64,000 nt of DNA from positions 310,001 through 374,000 of the forward strand of contig NZ_QGNA01000005.1 in NCBI RefSeq assembly GCF_003173615.1, read 5' to 3'. This DNA comes from Falsiroseomonas bella (GTDB lineage Bacteria > Pseudomonadota > Alphaproteobacteria > Acetobacterales > Acetobacteraceae). The translations under genes and the position numbers were made by a program. The notes beneath the pieces were generated by a model. That model saw nothing but the letters and a program-made list of their open reading frames with translations. It was not told the DNA's origin and ran no database searches. Positions 1 to 11,445 of this stretch are shown here, piece after piece. The number at the start of each line of letters is the position of its first letter. The first letter of the stretch is position 1.

Positions 1-2
1 TC

Positions 3-656
3 GCCGCCATCGCCGCGCCGATCACCGCCTTCCTCGGCATCCTGCTCGCCTGGCTCATCGCGCGACAGGATTTCCGCGGACGGCGCACGCTGGAATTCAT
101 GACCATGCTGTCCTTCGCCATCCCGGGCACCGTGGTCGGCGTCTCCTACGTGATGGCGTTCAACGTGCCGCCGATCGAGCTGACGGGCACGGCGCTGATC
201 CTCATCCTCTGCTTCGTCTTCCGCAACCTGCCGGTGGGCGTGCGCGGAGGGCTGGCCGCGCTGGCCCAGATAGACCGCTCGCTCGACGAGGCCAGCGCCA
301 CGATGGGCGCCGGCGCGGTGGACACGCTGCGCCGCGTCGTGCTGCCGCTGATGCGGCCCGCCATCATCACCGCCCTCGCCTTCAGCTTCGTCCATGCGAT
401 GACGGCGGTTTCGGCGGTGATCTTCCTCGTCTCGGCGCGGCACAACCTGGCCACGGTCTACATCGTCGGCCGCGTGGAGGCGGGCGAGATGGCGCTCGCC
501 ATCGCCTATTCCACCGTCCTCATCTTCATCATGCTCGCCGTGGTGCTCGGCATCGAGAAGGGGGTGGGCCGCGCGCGCCTCGGTCGCCGCGCGGCGCCCG
601 CCTCACCCGGCCTGCGCAACGCCCCCGCCGCCGCGCCGGTCCGGGCCGGAGCCTAG
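3..656 (+). CDS. ABC transporter permease, iron(III)/phosphonate type (5' truncated by window edge)
   Basis: This is the C-terminal part of an inner-membrane permease; the reading frame is open to the left edge, so the true start lies outside. Several hydrophobic helices are visible, and the order resembles the FbpB/PhnU type of binding-protein-dependent permeases. The segment with Leu-Arg-Arg-Val-Val-Leu-Pro-Leu-Met after a Gly-Ala repeat fits the EAA loop that docks on the ATPase. The ATPase gene follows 9 bases later, so both belong to one importer operon. The substrate cannot be fixed from this piece: ferric iron, 2-aminoethylphosphonate and polyamine importers look alike here. Confidence 0.85.
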   Translation, partial: AAIAAPITAFLGILLAWLIARQDFRGRRTLEFMTMLSFAIPGTVVGVSYVMAFNVPPIELTGTALILILCFVFRNLPVGVRGGLAALAQIDRSLDEASATMGAGAVDTLRRVVLPLMRPAIITALAFSFVHAMTAVSAVIFLVSARHNLATVYIVGRVEAGEMALAIAYSTVLIFIMLAVVLGIEKGVGRARLGRRAAPASPGLRNAPAAAPVRAGA

Positions 657-665
657 ACGCCAGCG

Positions 666-1706
666 ATGACCGACGCCGCCATCACCTTCGACCGCGTGAC
701 CAAGGCCTTCGGCACGGTGCGCGCGGTGGACGAGGTCTCCTTCGACCTGCCGCGGGGCGCGCTGGTGACGCTGCTCGGCCCGTCCGGCTGCGGCAAGACA
801 ACCACGCTCCGCCTCGTCGCCGGGCTCGAACTGCCGACAGAGGGGCGCATCACCATCGAGGGCCGCGACGTCACGCGGCTCGCCGCGGCCGAACGGCGCA
901 TCGCGATGGTGTTCCAGTCCTATGCGCTGTTCCCGCACATGAACGTGCTGGAGAACGTCGCCTATGGCCTCGTCGTCAACGGCGCGCGCAAGGCGGCGGC
1001 CGAAACGGATGCGCTCGCCATGCTGAAGACGCTGGGGCTGGAGGGCCTCGGCCAGCGCCTGCCGTCCGAGCTTTCGGGCGGCCAGCAGCAGCGCGTCGCG
1101 GTGGCCCGCGCCCTGGTGCTGCGGCCGCAGGTGCTGCTGTTCGACGAGCCGCTGTCGAACCTCGATGCCCGGCTGCGCCGCCGCGTGCGGGAGGACATCC
1201 GCGACCTGCAGAAGCGCCTCGGCCTCTCGGTGGTCTATGTCACCCATGACCAGCAGGAAGCGCTGGCCGTCTCCGACCTGGTCTGCGTGATGCGTGCCGG
1301 GAAGATCGCGCAGATGGGCACGCCGAACGAGCTCTACGAGGACCCGGCCGACTCCTTCATCGCCGACTTCATGGGCGAGGCGAATGTGCTGGACGGCGAG
1401 GTGCTCGGCCCCGACCGCATCGCGCTCGGCGGCGTCGCACTCGCCACGCGCATGCGGGCGCACCCCGCCGGCCCGGCGCAGCTCGCGGTGCGCCCGGAAT
1501 CCATCACGCTGCTGGCCGAGGGCGAGGGCCTGCCCGGCCGCATCCAGCGCGCTGCCTTCCTCGGCCAGACCCGCGAATACGAGGTCGAGACGGCGGTCGG
1601 CACGCTCTTCGTCGTGGCCCCCGCCGCCGCCCCGGCCTTCGCCGGCGGGGAGGCGGTGCGCTGCCGGATGGAGCGCGTGATCCCGCTGCGCCCGCCGCGC
1701 GGCTGA
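666..1706 (+). CDS. ABC transporter ATP-binding protein (FbpC/PotA type)
   Basis: The 346-residue protein is the cytoplasmic ATPase that would power the permease encoded just upstream. Walker A GPSGCGKT lies at residues 38-45, the signature LSGGQQQR near 137-143 and Walker B VLLFDEP at 156-162. The part after about residue 240 has the shape of a TOBE domain, as in iron(III), phosphonate and polyamine importers. The motif FMGEAN following the nucleotide-binding domain is usual in this group. No binding-protein gene is in view; it should be upstream of the window. Substrate is inferred only at class level. Confidence 0.93.
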   Translation: MTDAAITFDRVTKAFGTVRAVDEVSFDLPRGALVTLLGPSGCGKTTTLRLVAGLELPTEGRITIEGRDVTRLAAAERRIAMVFQSYALFPHMNVLENVAYGLVVNGARKAAAETDALAMLKTLGLEGLGQRLPSELSGGQQQRVAVARALVLRPQVLLFDEPLSNLDARLRRRVREDIRDLQKRLGLSVVYVTHDQQEALAVSDLVCVMRAGKIAQMGTPNELYEDPADSFIADFMGEANVLDGEVLGPDRIALGGVALATRMRAHPAGPAQLAVRPESITLLAEGEGLPGRIQRAAFLGQTREYEVETAVGTLFVVAPAAAPAFAGGEAVRCRMERVIPLRPPRG

Positions 1707-1718
1707 AGGGCGCCGGCC

Positions 1719-2042
1719 CTACTCCCAGCGCAGGCTCTCGTTGCGCGGCGCCGGGCTGGCCGCCGGCCGCTCCGGCGCTGGCGCGGCCTCGACGCGATGC
1801 CCGGCCCGCCGGTCGAGGCTCTCCACCGCGGCAAGCGCGAGTGCCGCCACCTGCACCAGGCGCTGCCGCGCCTCCACCGGCGATCCCTCCCGCGCCTTCA
1901 CCCGCGCCCAGCCCGCATAGTCGGTGATGAGCCGCACGAAGTCGTCGGTGGACATCCTGTCGTCATGCGCCGGGCCACCCCATTGCGCATCCTGCCGCGT
2001 GCGTTCCGCGGCAACCTCCGCAAGCGCCCTTCTCTCGGTCAT
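1719..2042 (-). CDS. small conserved hypothetical protein, phage MazG-like type
   Basis: The 107-residue protein begins with an acidic helix of the pattern AxERTRQDxQWGG..HDD and later has RLVQVAALALAAVESLDR. This arrangement is familiar from short phage-associated proteins distantly related to MazG-type nucleotide pyrophosphohydrolases, but no catalytic claim is made. The start at 2042 is preceded by a purine-rich GGGGGAGAGAGAGG ribosome site and is preferred over an upstream ATG at 2084. It lies 38 bases behind ppsA on the same strand and may be read from the same message. The C-terminal 35 residues are proline- and alanine-rich. Confidence 0.65.
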   Translation of the reverse strand: MTERRALAEVAAERTRQDAQWGGPAHDDRMSTDDFVRLITDYAGWARVKAREGSPVEARQRLVQVAALALAAVESLDRRAGHRVEAAPAPERPAASPAPRNESLRWE

Positions 2043-2080
2043 GCTGCCTCTCTCTCCCCCAAAGTGCCTCTCGTGCCCCG

Positions 2081-4507
2081 TCACACCGCGCCTCCGGGCG
2101 CGGCCCGGCCGGAATCACGCGCCAGCCGCGCCTCCGCCTCCGCCACGCGCCGCACCGTGCCCACGAAGCTGTCAGGGTTCAGCGACATCGAATCGATGCC
2201 GCGCTCCACCAGGAATTCCGCGAAGTCCGGGTGATTGCTCGGCGCCTCGCCGCAGATGCCGACCGTGGCGCCGCAGGCCTGCGCGCGCGCGATGACGTCC
2301 GCGATCATCCGCTTCACCGCGGCGTCGCGCTCGTCGAATAGGCCGCGGAGTTCCGCCGAATCGCGATCCACGCCGAGCACCAGCTGCGTCAGGTCGTTCG
2401 ATCCGATGGAGAAGCCGTCGAAGCGCGCGGCGAACTCCTCCGCCAGGATCACGTTCGAGGGGATCTCGCACATGACGAACACCTTGAGGCCCGCGCGCCC
2501 GCGCTCCAGCCCGTGCCGTGCCATCTCCGCCAGCACGCGGTCGGCCTCGGCGGGCGAACGGCAGAAGGGCACCATCACCACGACGTTGTCGAGGCCGATC
2601 TCCTCCCGCACGCGGCGGATCGCGCGGCATTCCAGCGCGAAGCCCTCGCGGTACCGCTCGCTGTAGTAGCGGGAGGCGCCGCGCAGCCCGAGCATCGGGT
2701 TCTCCTCCAGCGGCTCGAAGGCCGCGCCGCCCAGCAGATGCGCGTATTCGTTGCTCTTGAAGTCACTGAGCCTGACGATCACCGGCTTCGGATGGAAGGG
2801 CGCGGCGAGCTTGGCGATGCCGCGCGCCAGGCGATCCACGAAGAACTCCGTCTTGTCGGCGAAGCCCCGCGTCAGCGCGTCGATCTCCCGCCGCGCCGCG
2901 GCATCCGTCACGCGGTCGGGATGCACCAGCGCCATCGGATGGATGCGGATATGGCTGTTGATCACGAATTCCATCCGCGCCAGGCCGACGCCGTCCGCCG
3001 GCAGCCGCCACCAGCGCAGCGCCGCGGCGGGGTTCGCCAGGTTCAGCATCATCCGCGTGCGCGTCCGCGGCAGGTCGCTCAGGTCAAGCTCCGCCACCGC
3101 GAAATCCAGCCGCCCATCATAGACCTGCCCCTGGTCCCCCTCCGCGCAGGAGAGCGTGATCGGCTGGCCGTCGCGCAGCGCCGCGGTCGCGCGCTGCGTG
3201 CCGACCACGGCAGGCACGCCGAGCTCGCGGCTGACGATCGCGGCGTGGCTGGTCGGGCCGCCATGGTCGGTGACGATGCCCGCCGCGCGCTTCATCACCG
3301 GCACCCAGTCGGGATCGGTCGATTCCGTCACCAGGATCGCACCGTCGCGGAAGCGCGCGATGTCGCCGGCGTCGCGGATCACGCAGGCCTCGCCCGTGGC
3401 GATCGCATCCCCCACCGCCGCGCCGGTCAGCAGCGGCCGCGCGCGGCGATCCTTCAGGCGATAGGTGCGCAGGCTCGCGGCGCCGCGCAGGGCCTGCACA
3501 GTCTCGGGCCGCGCCTGCACGATGTGCAGCGCGCCGGTCTCGCCGTCCTTCGCCCATTCCATGTCCATCGGCCGGCCGTAATGCCGCTCGATCGCCGCCG
3601 CCCAGCGCGCAAGCTGCAGGATCTCGGCATCCTCCAGCACGAAGGCGTCCTGCTCGCGCCGCGTCGTCTCCGTCATGGCGGTGCGCGCGCTGCCGCCCGT
3701 TGCATAGACCAGCTTCCGCGCCTTCCCGCCGCGCGTCTTCTCCAGGATCGGCGCGAAGCGCGCATCCTGCAGCAGCGGCTTGAACACCAGGTATTTGTCG
3801 GGATCCACCGTGCCCTGCACCACCGTCTCACCCAGGCCCCAGGCGGCGCTGATCACCACCGCGCCGGGAAAGCCCGTCTCGGTGTCGATCGAGAACATCA
3901 CGCCCGAGCCCGCGAGGTCGGAGCGCACCATCACCTGCACGCCGATGGAGAGCGCGACCTGCAGGTGATCGAAGCCCTGCGCCTCGCGATAGCTGATGGC
4001 GCGGTCGGTGAAGAGCGAAGCGTAGCAGCGGCGGCAGGCGTCCAACAGTTCCGCCTCGCCGCGCACGTTCAGGAAGGTCTCCTGCTGGCCGGCGAAGCTC
4101 GCCTGCGGCAGGTCCTCCGCGGTGGCGCTGCTGCGCACCGCGACGGCCGGCGCCTCCGCCCCGCCGCGGCGGCGCGCGAGCTCGCGATAGGCCTCGCGGA
4201 TCTCCGCGGCCTGCGCATCGGGGAAGCGCCCGGCGAGGAACAGGCGGCGGAGCGCCTCGCCGGTCTCCTGCAGCGTCGCCTGCCCGCCTTCCAGCGCCGC
4301 GACGCGCTCGCGCAGCTTCGGCTCGATGCCGTTGGCTGCGACATAGGCGCGATAGGCGTCCGCGGTGGTGGCGAAGCCGTCCGGCACGCTGACGCCCTCG
4401 GCGGCCAGCGTGCGCGCCATCTCGCCGAGCGAGGCGTTCTTGCCGCCCACGCGGGCGACGTCGCCAATGCCCAGCGTCTCGAACCAGGCGATGGTCCGCC
4501 CCGCCAT
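2081..4507 (-). CDS. ppsA: phosphoenolpyruvate synthase
   Basis: The 808-residue enzyme converts pyruvate, ATP and water to phosphoenolpyruvate, AMP and phosphate, the first step of gluconeogenesis from pyruvate or lactate. Three parts are visible: an N-terminal ATP-grasp-like domain with the GGKNASLGEM motif at residues 21-30, the swivelling phosphohistidine domain with GGPTSHAAIVSRELG whose His is residue 421, matching the known E. coli position, and the C-terminal pyruvate-binding barrel with SIGSNDLTQLVLGVDRDS and GICGEAPS. The start at 4507 follows a GGGAGGA ribosome site. Length matches the family (about 790-810). It is divergent from the HAD gene at 4710. Confidence 0.96.
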   Translation of the reverse strand: MAGRTIAWFETLGIGDVARVGGKNASLGEMARTLAAEGVSVPDGFATTADAYRAYVAANGIEPKLRERVAALEGGQATLQETGEALRRLFLAGRFPDAQAAEIREAYRELARRRGGAEAPAVAVRSSATAEDLPQASFAGQQETFLNVRGEAELLDACRRCYASLFTDRAISYREAQGFDHLQVALSIGVQVMVRSDLAGSGVMFSIDTETGFPGAVVISAAWGLGETVVQGTVDPDKYLVFKPLLQDARFAPILEKTRGGKARKLVYATGGSARTAMTETTRREQDAFVLEDAEILQLARWAAAIERHYGRPMDMEWAKDGETGALHIVQARPETVQALRGAASLRTYRLKDRRARPLLTGAAVGDAIATGEACVIRDAGDIARFRDGAILVTESTDPDWVPVMKRAAGIVTDHGGPTSHAAIVSRELGVPAVVGTQRATAALRDGQPITLSCAEGDQGQVYDGRLDFAVAELDLSDLPRTRTRMMLNLANPAAALRWWRLPADGVGLARMEFVINSHIRIHPMALVHPDRVTDAAARREIDALTRGFADKTEFFVDRLARGIAKLAAPFHPKPVIVRLSDFKSNEYAHLLGGAAFEPLEENPMLGLRGASRYYSERYREGFALECRAIRRVREEIGLDNVVVMVPFCRSPAEADRVLAEMARHGLERGRAGLKVFVMCEIPSNVILAEEFAARFDGFSIGSNDLTQLVLGVDRDSAELRGLFDERDAAVKRMIADVIARAQACGATVGICGEAPSNHPDFAEFLVERGIDSMSLNPDSFVGTVRRVAEAEARLARDSGRAAPGGAV

Positions 4508-4709
4508 CGTCGTCCTCCCAGCTTCGCGCGGTTCCCTGCCGGCATTGCGGCGGAAACCGCCGATGAAACCCTGCCCCGGATGGCCGGCGCGGTCCTTGCG
4601 CCAGATCATCCCCGCCGCGCGAGAAGCTGGCCCCCCTCCCGCGCGGGCTAGCCAACCCGCGCCGCGCCCCGGCGTTCGCGGCGAAGTGCGCCACAATGGG
4701 AGGCCGCTT

Positions 4710-5462
4710 ATGCTCATGCTGTCGCGCGAAAGGCTGGACGCCGTCCTGATGGACCTGGACGGCGTGCTGACCGACACGGCGCGGCTGCATGCGGCCGCCT
4801 GGAAGGCGCTGTTCGGCGAAGCGCTGCATCGCCTTGCGGCGCCGGGCGGCACGCCCCTCCCTCCCTTCGACGCGGATGCGGAGTATCGCGCGCTGGTGGA
4901 TGGCCGCCGGCGCGAGGACGGGGTGCGCGCCGTGCTGGCCGCGCGCGGCCTCGCGCTGCCGGAAGGCTCGGCCGACGATCCCCCCGATGCGCTGAGCGTC
5001 GCCGCGCTCGCCGCGCGCAAGCAGGCGCTGTTCCTGGACGCGCTGCAGCGCGAGGGCGTGGAGCCCATCCGCGGCGCCGCGGCGCTGCTGCAGGCGCTGA
5101 CGCGGGCCGGCCTGCCCGTGGCCGTCGTCTCGGCCAGCCGCAACTGCGCCGCGGTGCTCGCCGCGTCCGGGCTCGACCGGCTGGTGACGCTGCGGGTGGA
5201 TGGCGTGGAGGCCGCACGCCTCGGCCTGCCGGGCAAGCCGGCGCCCGACAGCTTCCTGGAAGCGGCACGGCGGCTCGGCGCCGCGCCCGCGCGCTGCGCC
5301 GTGTTCGAGGATGCGCTGGCGGGCGTGGAGGCCGCGCATCGCGGCGGCTTCGGCCTGATTGTCGGGGTGGATCGCGGCGCGCAGGTGGCGGCGCTGCGCG
5401 AGGCGGGCGCGCATGCCGTGGTGGCCGACCTGTCGGAGGTGCGCGTCGAAGCGCAGGGCTGA
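4710..5462 (+). CDS. HAD-superfamily hydrolase, beta-phosphoglucomutase-like
   Basis: The 250-residue protein has the HAD catalytic pair Asp15 and Asp17 in the motif MDLDGVLTDTA, a helical cap domain, the VVSASRNC motif II region and a C-terminal FEDALAGVEAA motif IV. This layout is that of beta-phosphoglucomutase, which turns beta-glucose-1-phosphate into glucose-6-phosphate. The neighbour, convergent with only 13 bases between stops, is a GH65 phosphorylase that would produce beta-glucose-1-phosphate, so the pair makes a disaccharide phosphorolysis route. Start 4710 has GGGAGG six bases upstream. Confidence 0.88.
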   Translation: MLMLSRERLDAVLMDLDGVLTDTARLHAAAWKALFGEALHRLAAPGGTPLPPFDADAEYRALVDGRRREDGVRAVLAARGLALPEGSADDPPDALSVAALAARKQALFLDALQREGVEPIRGAAALLQALTRAGLPVAVVSASRNCAAVLAASGLDRLVTLRVDGVEAARLGLPGKPAPDSFLEAARRLGAAPARCAVFEDALAGVEAAHRGGFGLIVGVDRGAQVAALREAGAHAVVADLSEVRVEAQG

Positions 5463-5475
5463 AGCGCGGCGGGGA

Positions 5476-7908
5476 TCAGCCCGCCGGCGGCGCGGGGTGC
5501 GGGGCGGGCGGGAATTCCGAGACCGGCTCGGGCGGCAGCTTAGGCGTGGGCAGGGACGCGACCGGCGATGCGGCGCTCAGCTGCACCTCCGTGCCGTCAT
5601 GGACCAGCGTGAGCGCCGCGCCCGCCTCCAGCCGATAGGTCGTGACGTCGTGGCGCAGCTCCACCCTCAGGCGGCACCCGCGGATCGCCAGCGGGAAGCG
5701 CAGCGCACGCCATTCGCGCGGCAGGCGCGGATCGAAGCTGATGCGCCCGCCATGGTCCCGCAGCCCGCCGAAGCCCTGCACCAGCGCCATCCAGGTCCCG
5801 CCGATCGAGGCCACATGCGCACCGTGGCGCATGTTCCCGCCCACATCCGAAAGGTCCATCTCGGCCGCGAAGCGGAAATACTCCATGGCCTTCGCCATGT
5901 AGCCGACCTCCGCCGCCACGATTGCCTGCACGCAGACGGACAGCGAGCTGTCATGCGTGGTGATCGGATCGTAGTAGTCGAAGTTCCGCTTCTTCTCCTC
6001 GGGCGTGAAATGGTCGCCCAGCAGGAACATCGCCAGCACCGTGTCGGCCTGCTTGATCACCTGCGCGCGGTAGAGGTTCAGCGGGTGGTAGTGCAGCAGC
6101 AGCGGGTAGTGGTCCTCCGGCGTACCGGCGAAGTCCCACGGCTCCTTGTCGAGGAAGCTGTCATCCTGCGGATGGATGCGCAGCCGCTCGTCCCAGGGCA
6201 GGTACATCCGCTCCGCCGCCTCGCGCCAGCCGGCGGGCTCCACATCCTCGAGGCCGGTGCGCCGCACCAGCTCTGCAAAATCCCGCGGATGGTCGCGGCG
6301 CATCGCCTCCGCCACCTCCGCCGCGTAGCGCAGGTTCGCGCGCGCCATCAGGTTGGTGAAGAGGTTGTTGTTCACCACCGTCGCGTATTCGTCCGGCCCG
6401 GTGACGCCGTTGATGCAGAAGCGCCCGCCATGGCGCGGCGAGAAGAAGCCGAGGTCGCGCCAGAATCGCGCGGTCTCCACCAGCATCTCGGCGCCATGGC
6501 TGCGCAGGAAGGTGGCGTCGCCGCTCACCTCGACATAGCGGCGCAGCGCGAAGGCGATGTCGGCGTTGATGTGGTACTGCGCGGTGCCCGCCGCGTAGTA
6601 GGCCGAGGCCTCGCGGCCGTCGATCGTGCGCCAGGGAAAGGTCGCGCCGCGATGACCGAGTTCGCGCGCGCGCTCCCGCGCCTTGTCCAGCATGCCGTGC
6701 CGGAAGGCCAGCAGGCTGCGCGCCATGGCGGGGTTAGTGTAGATCAGGAAGGGCAGCACGTAGATTTCCGTGTCCCAGAAATAGTGCCCTTCGTAGCTGC
6801 GGCCCGTCAGGCCACGCGCGCCGATGCCATGCCCCTCCACGCGCTCCGACGCCTGCATCAGCTGATAGAGGTTCCAGCGGATCACCTGCTGGCGATGCGG
6901 GTCGGAATCCTCCACCTCGATGTCGGCGCGCTCCCAGAAGCGCGCGACGCGACGTCGCTGCTCGGCCAGGATTCCGTCGAGGCCGAGGCGACGCGCCGCA
7001 TCCAGGCTGCGGCCGACGCGCTCGCGCAGCTCCTCCGCGGTCGCGCCGTCGCCGCCGTCGTAGTGATAGGCCAGCGCCTTCCACAGCCGGAGGGGACGGC
7101 CCGGCGCGACCTCAGCCTGGAACAGGATCTCGGCGCGCTCCTCCTGGCAGCGCGCCTCGGGCGATACGGAGAGGCGCGATGCGTCCTCCACCACATGGTC
7201 CATGCCGCAGCCGAGCAGCAGTCCCGAGCCTTCGGTGGCGAAGCCGAGCACGGCGCGAAGCCCCGCCGCCTCATGCCCCGTCGGGCGCAGCACGCGCTTG
7301 CTCGCGGCCGGCTCGGCCAGGCGCGGATCGTCCGGGTCCACGGCCAGCGGCGGGCGCAGCGCCATCTCCGAGCACAGCATCACCGTCGCCGCCGCGTCCT
7401 CGGCCTCCAGTTCCCAGCCGATCGCGGCGAGATGCCGGTCATGCAGCGCGACGAGGCGGATGGTGCGCAGCGCGAGCCGGCAGCCGGCCGGCATGCGCCA
7501 GACGACGCGCCGCTCCAGCAGGCCCGCGCGCATGTCGAGGCCACGGCTGAAGGAGAGCAGCTCGGCACGGTCCAGCAGGAAGGGCTCGCCGTCCACATAC
7601 AGGCGCATCGGCGTGCCGTCGGGCAGGTTGAGCATGCTCTGCCCGACGCGCGGGAAGCCATGCGCGCGCTCGCCATAGGTGATCGGGCGGAGCTCGTGGA
7701 AGCCATTGAGGTAGACGCCGGGCTCGCGCACCGGCGCGCCCTCGTCCAGCATGCCGCGGATGCCGAGATGGCCGTTGGCCAGGGCGAACATGGTCTCCGC
7801 CTGTCCGACGAACCAGGCCGAAAGCTCGGGACCGAAGCGGGTCGCCTCCAGCGCCCAGGGCAGCGGCGGGAAGGTGTCCTCGGGCGGAGGCTGGCGCAGG
7901 CGCAGCAT
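5476..7908 (-). CDS. glycoside hydrolase family 65 protein (maltose/kojibiose/trehalose phosphorylase type)
   Basis: The 810-residue protein has the GH65 order: N-terminal beta-sandwich, then an (alpha/alpha)6 barrel and a C-terminal beta domain. The substrate motif HYFWDTEIY is at about residues 375-383, and the general acid Glu507 lies in GVTGPDEY. The motifs KQADTVL and ITTHDSSLS downstream form the phosphate pocket in phosphorylases. Family enzymes split alpha-linked glucose disaccharides with phosphate to glucose plus beta-glucose-1-phosphate. The linkage preferred cannot be read from sequence. The start at 7908 is chosen because the homologous region begins there and an AAGGAGA site lies upstream, although the spacing is long. 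Confidence 0.9.
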   Translation of the reverse strand: MLRLRQPPPEDTFPPLPWALEATRFGPELSAWFVGQAETMFALANGHLGIRGMLDEGAPVREPGVYLNGFHELRPITYGERAHGFPRVGQSMLNLPDGTPMRLYVDGEPFLLDRAELLSFSRGLDMRAGLLERRVVWRMPAGCRLALRTIRLVALHDRHLAAIGWELEAEDAAATVMLCSEMALRPPLAVDPDDPRLAEPAASKRVLRPTGHEAAGLRAVLGFATEGSGLLLGCGMDHVVEDASRLSVSPEARCQEERAEILFQAEVAPGRPLRLWKALAYHYDGGDGATAEELRERVGRSLDAARRLGLDGILAEQRRRVARFWERADIEVEDSDPHRQQVIRWNLYQLMQASERVEGHGIGARGLTGRSYEGHYFWDTEIYVLPFLIYTNPAMARSLLAFRHGMLDKARERARELGHRGATFPWRTIDGREASAYYAAGTAQYHINADIAFALRRYVEVSGDATFLRSHGAEMLVETARFWRDLGFFSPRHGGRFCINGVTGPDEYATVVNNNLFTNLMARANLRYAAEVAEAMRRDHPRDFAELVRRTGLEDVEPAGWREAAERMYLPWDERLRIHPQDDSFLDKEPWDFAGTPEDHYPLLLHYHPLNLYRAQVIKQADTVLAMFLLGDHFTPEEKKRNFDYYDPITTHDSSLSVCVQAIVAAEVGYMAKAMEYFRFAAEMDLSDVGGNMRHGAHVASIGGTWMALVQGFGGLRDHGGRISFDPRLPREWRALRFPLAIRGCRLRVELRHDVTTYRLEAGAALTLVHDGTEVQLSAASPVASLPTPKLPPEPVSEFPPAPHPAPPAG

Positions 7909-8022
7909 GCGTCGCTCTGTCTCCTTCGGCGCGCGGGGCGGGAGCGGCGGATCGCCGCTTCCCCCTGTGACGCACGTCAGGCGGGCCGGGTTCGCCTTCC
8001 CGGCCGCTTCACGCTCGGGCGG

Positions 8023-8046
8023 CCCGGATGCCACGCGGCATCCGGG
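8023..8046 (-). terminator. hairpin terminator downstream of katG
   Basis: A perfect 10-bp GC-rich stem (CCCGGATGCC paired with GGCATCCGGG) with the loop ACGC lies 15 bases past the katG stop codon. There is no clear U-run, so termination may need Rho or be partial. Confidence 0.65.
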
Positions 8047-8061
8047 CGCCCTGCCGCGACC

Positions 8062-10293
<2,232 letters not shown>

Positions 10294-10482
10294 TCAGCGA
10301 CTGTGGACTTGGGCCAAGGCCACCAGCACTTGGGAAGACCATAGCGCGACTTCGAAGGGACGGCACCGGGCCAACCCCACGCGCGCGCATCATCGCGCCC
10401 GCGGCCCCATCGCACGGATCCTCTTGCTCCCTTGTAGCCGCGCGGAAAGGATAGATGGAAGCCCTGACACACAACCGGGCTG

Positions 10483-10497
10483 ATAGCCTGCAACTAT
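10483..10497. promoter_or_regulatory. OxyR-type dyad in the katG-oxyR intergenic region
   Basis: ATAG-N7-CTAT is present exactly, the half-operator consensus known for OxyR (ATAG-N7-CTAT repeated on one face of the helix). It ends 21 bases before the oxyR start and lies about 214 bases from the katG start. A second full copy at the canonical 22-bp spacing was not found; only an isolated ATAG at 10342-10345 is closer to katG. The position suggests autoregulation of oxyR and perhaps long-leader control of katG. Confidence 0.6.
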
Positions 10498-10518
10498 AGG
10501 GACAGGGGGCTTGACCCG

Positions 10519-11424
10519 ATGAACCTCCGCGACCTGCGCTATCTCCTCGCCGTCGCCGAGCATGGCCATTTCGGCCGCGCCGCGGAGGCCTGCGGCATCA
10601 GCCAGCCGACCCTCTCCGTGCAGATCCGCCGGCTGGAGGAGGAACTCGGCGTCGCCCTGTTCGAGCGCGGCGGCAAGGCGGTGGCGCCGACCCCGGCCTG
10701 CGATCGGCTGCTCGGCCATGTCCGCGCCGCGGTCGCCGAGGCGGACGCGATCCTCGCCGTCGCGCGCGGCCTGCGCGATCCGCTCGCCGGGCGCTTCCGA
10801 CTCGGCATCATCCCGACCCTCGCGCCTTATCTCCTGCCGCTGGTCTTCGCCCCGCTGCGCGCCGCGCTCCCGGCGCTGGAGGTCGAGCCCTGGGAGGACC
10901 AGACGGCGGCCCTGCTCGAGCGGCTGCGCGTGCATGAGCTGGACGCCGCCCTGCTCGCCACCGAGACGGACGGCCCCGACCTGCAGAGCATGGCGCTGTT
11001 CGACGAGCCCTTCCTCGCCGCCCTGCCGCCGGACCACCGCCTGCTCGCGCGCGACTCGGTCGCGGAGGAGGAACTGGCCGAGGACATCCTTGTGCTGGCG
11101 GACGGGCACTGCCTGCGCGACCAGGCGCTCGCCGCCTGCGGGCGCAGCGGCGCGCTCGGCGGCGCGCTGCGCGCATCGAGCCTGCCGACACTGCTCAACA
11201 TGGTGGCCGCCGGCTACGGGACGACGCTGATCCCCGCCCTGGCGGTGGGCGTGGCGCAGGATGCCGGAATCGCGCTGCGGCCCCTGGCCGCCCGCGCGGG
11301 CCGCACCGTGCGGATCGTCTGGCGTGCGCGCTTCCCGCAGCGCGCGGCGGTGGAGGCGGTGGGCGAGGTGATCGCCACGCGCCTCAGAAGCTTTGCGGCC
11401 GGCGCGGCGGCGGGGACCATCTGA
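10519..11424 (+). CDS. oxyR: LysR-family hydrogen peroxide sensor OxyR
   Basis: The 301-residue regulator has the LysR winged helix-turn-helix (residues 1-60, AEHGHFGRAAEACGISQPTL) and the substrate-like domain. The redox cysteines are Cys198 and Cys207 in GHCLRDQALAAC, the same spacing and context as Cys199/Cys208 of E. coli OxyR, where peroxide forms the activating disulfide. It is divergent from katG, the classic target, with an OxyR-type dyad just before its own start codon. An AGGGGG stretch precedes the ATG. Confidence 0.95.
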   Translation: MNLRDLRYLLAVAEHGHFGRAAEACGISQPTLSVQIRRLEEELGVALFERGGKAVAPTPACDRLLGHVRAAVAEADAILAVARGLRDPLAGRFRLGIIPTLAPYLLPLVFAPLRAALPALEVEPWEDQTAALLERLRVHELDAALLATETDGPDLQSMALFDEPFLAALPPDHRLLARDSVAEEELAEDILVLADGHCLRDQALAACGRSGALGGALRASSLPTLLNMVAAGYGTTLIPALAVGVAQDAGIALRPLAARAGRTVRIVWRARFPQRAAVEAVGEVIATRLRSFAAGAAAGTI

Positions 11425-11445
11425 CCCCCGCCGCGCGCGCGAACG

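Noticed and set aside
2513-4651. Open frame of 712 codons antisense to ppsA
   Set aside because: It is a composition artefact; ppsA has its phosphohistidine at the expected position.
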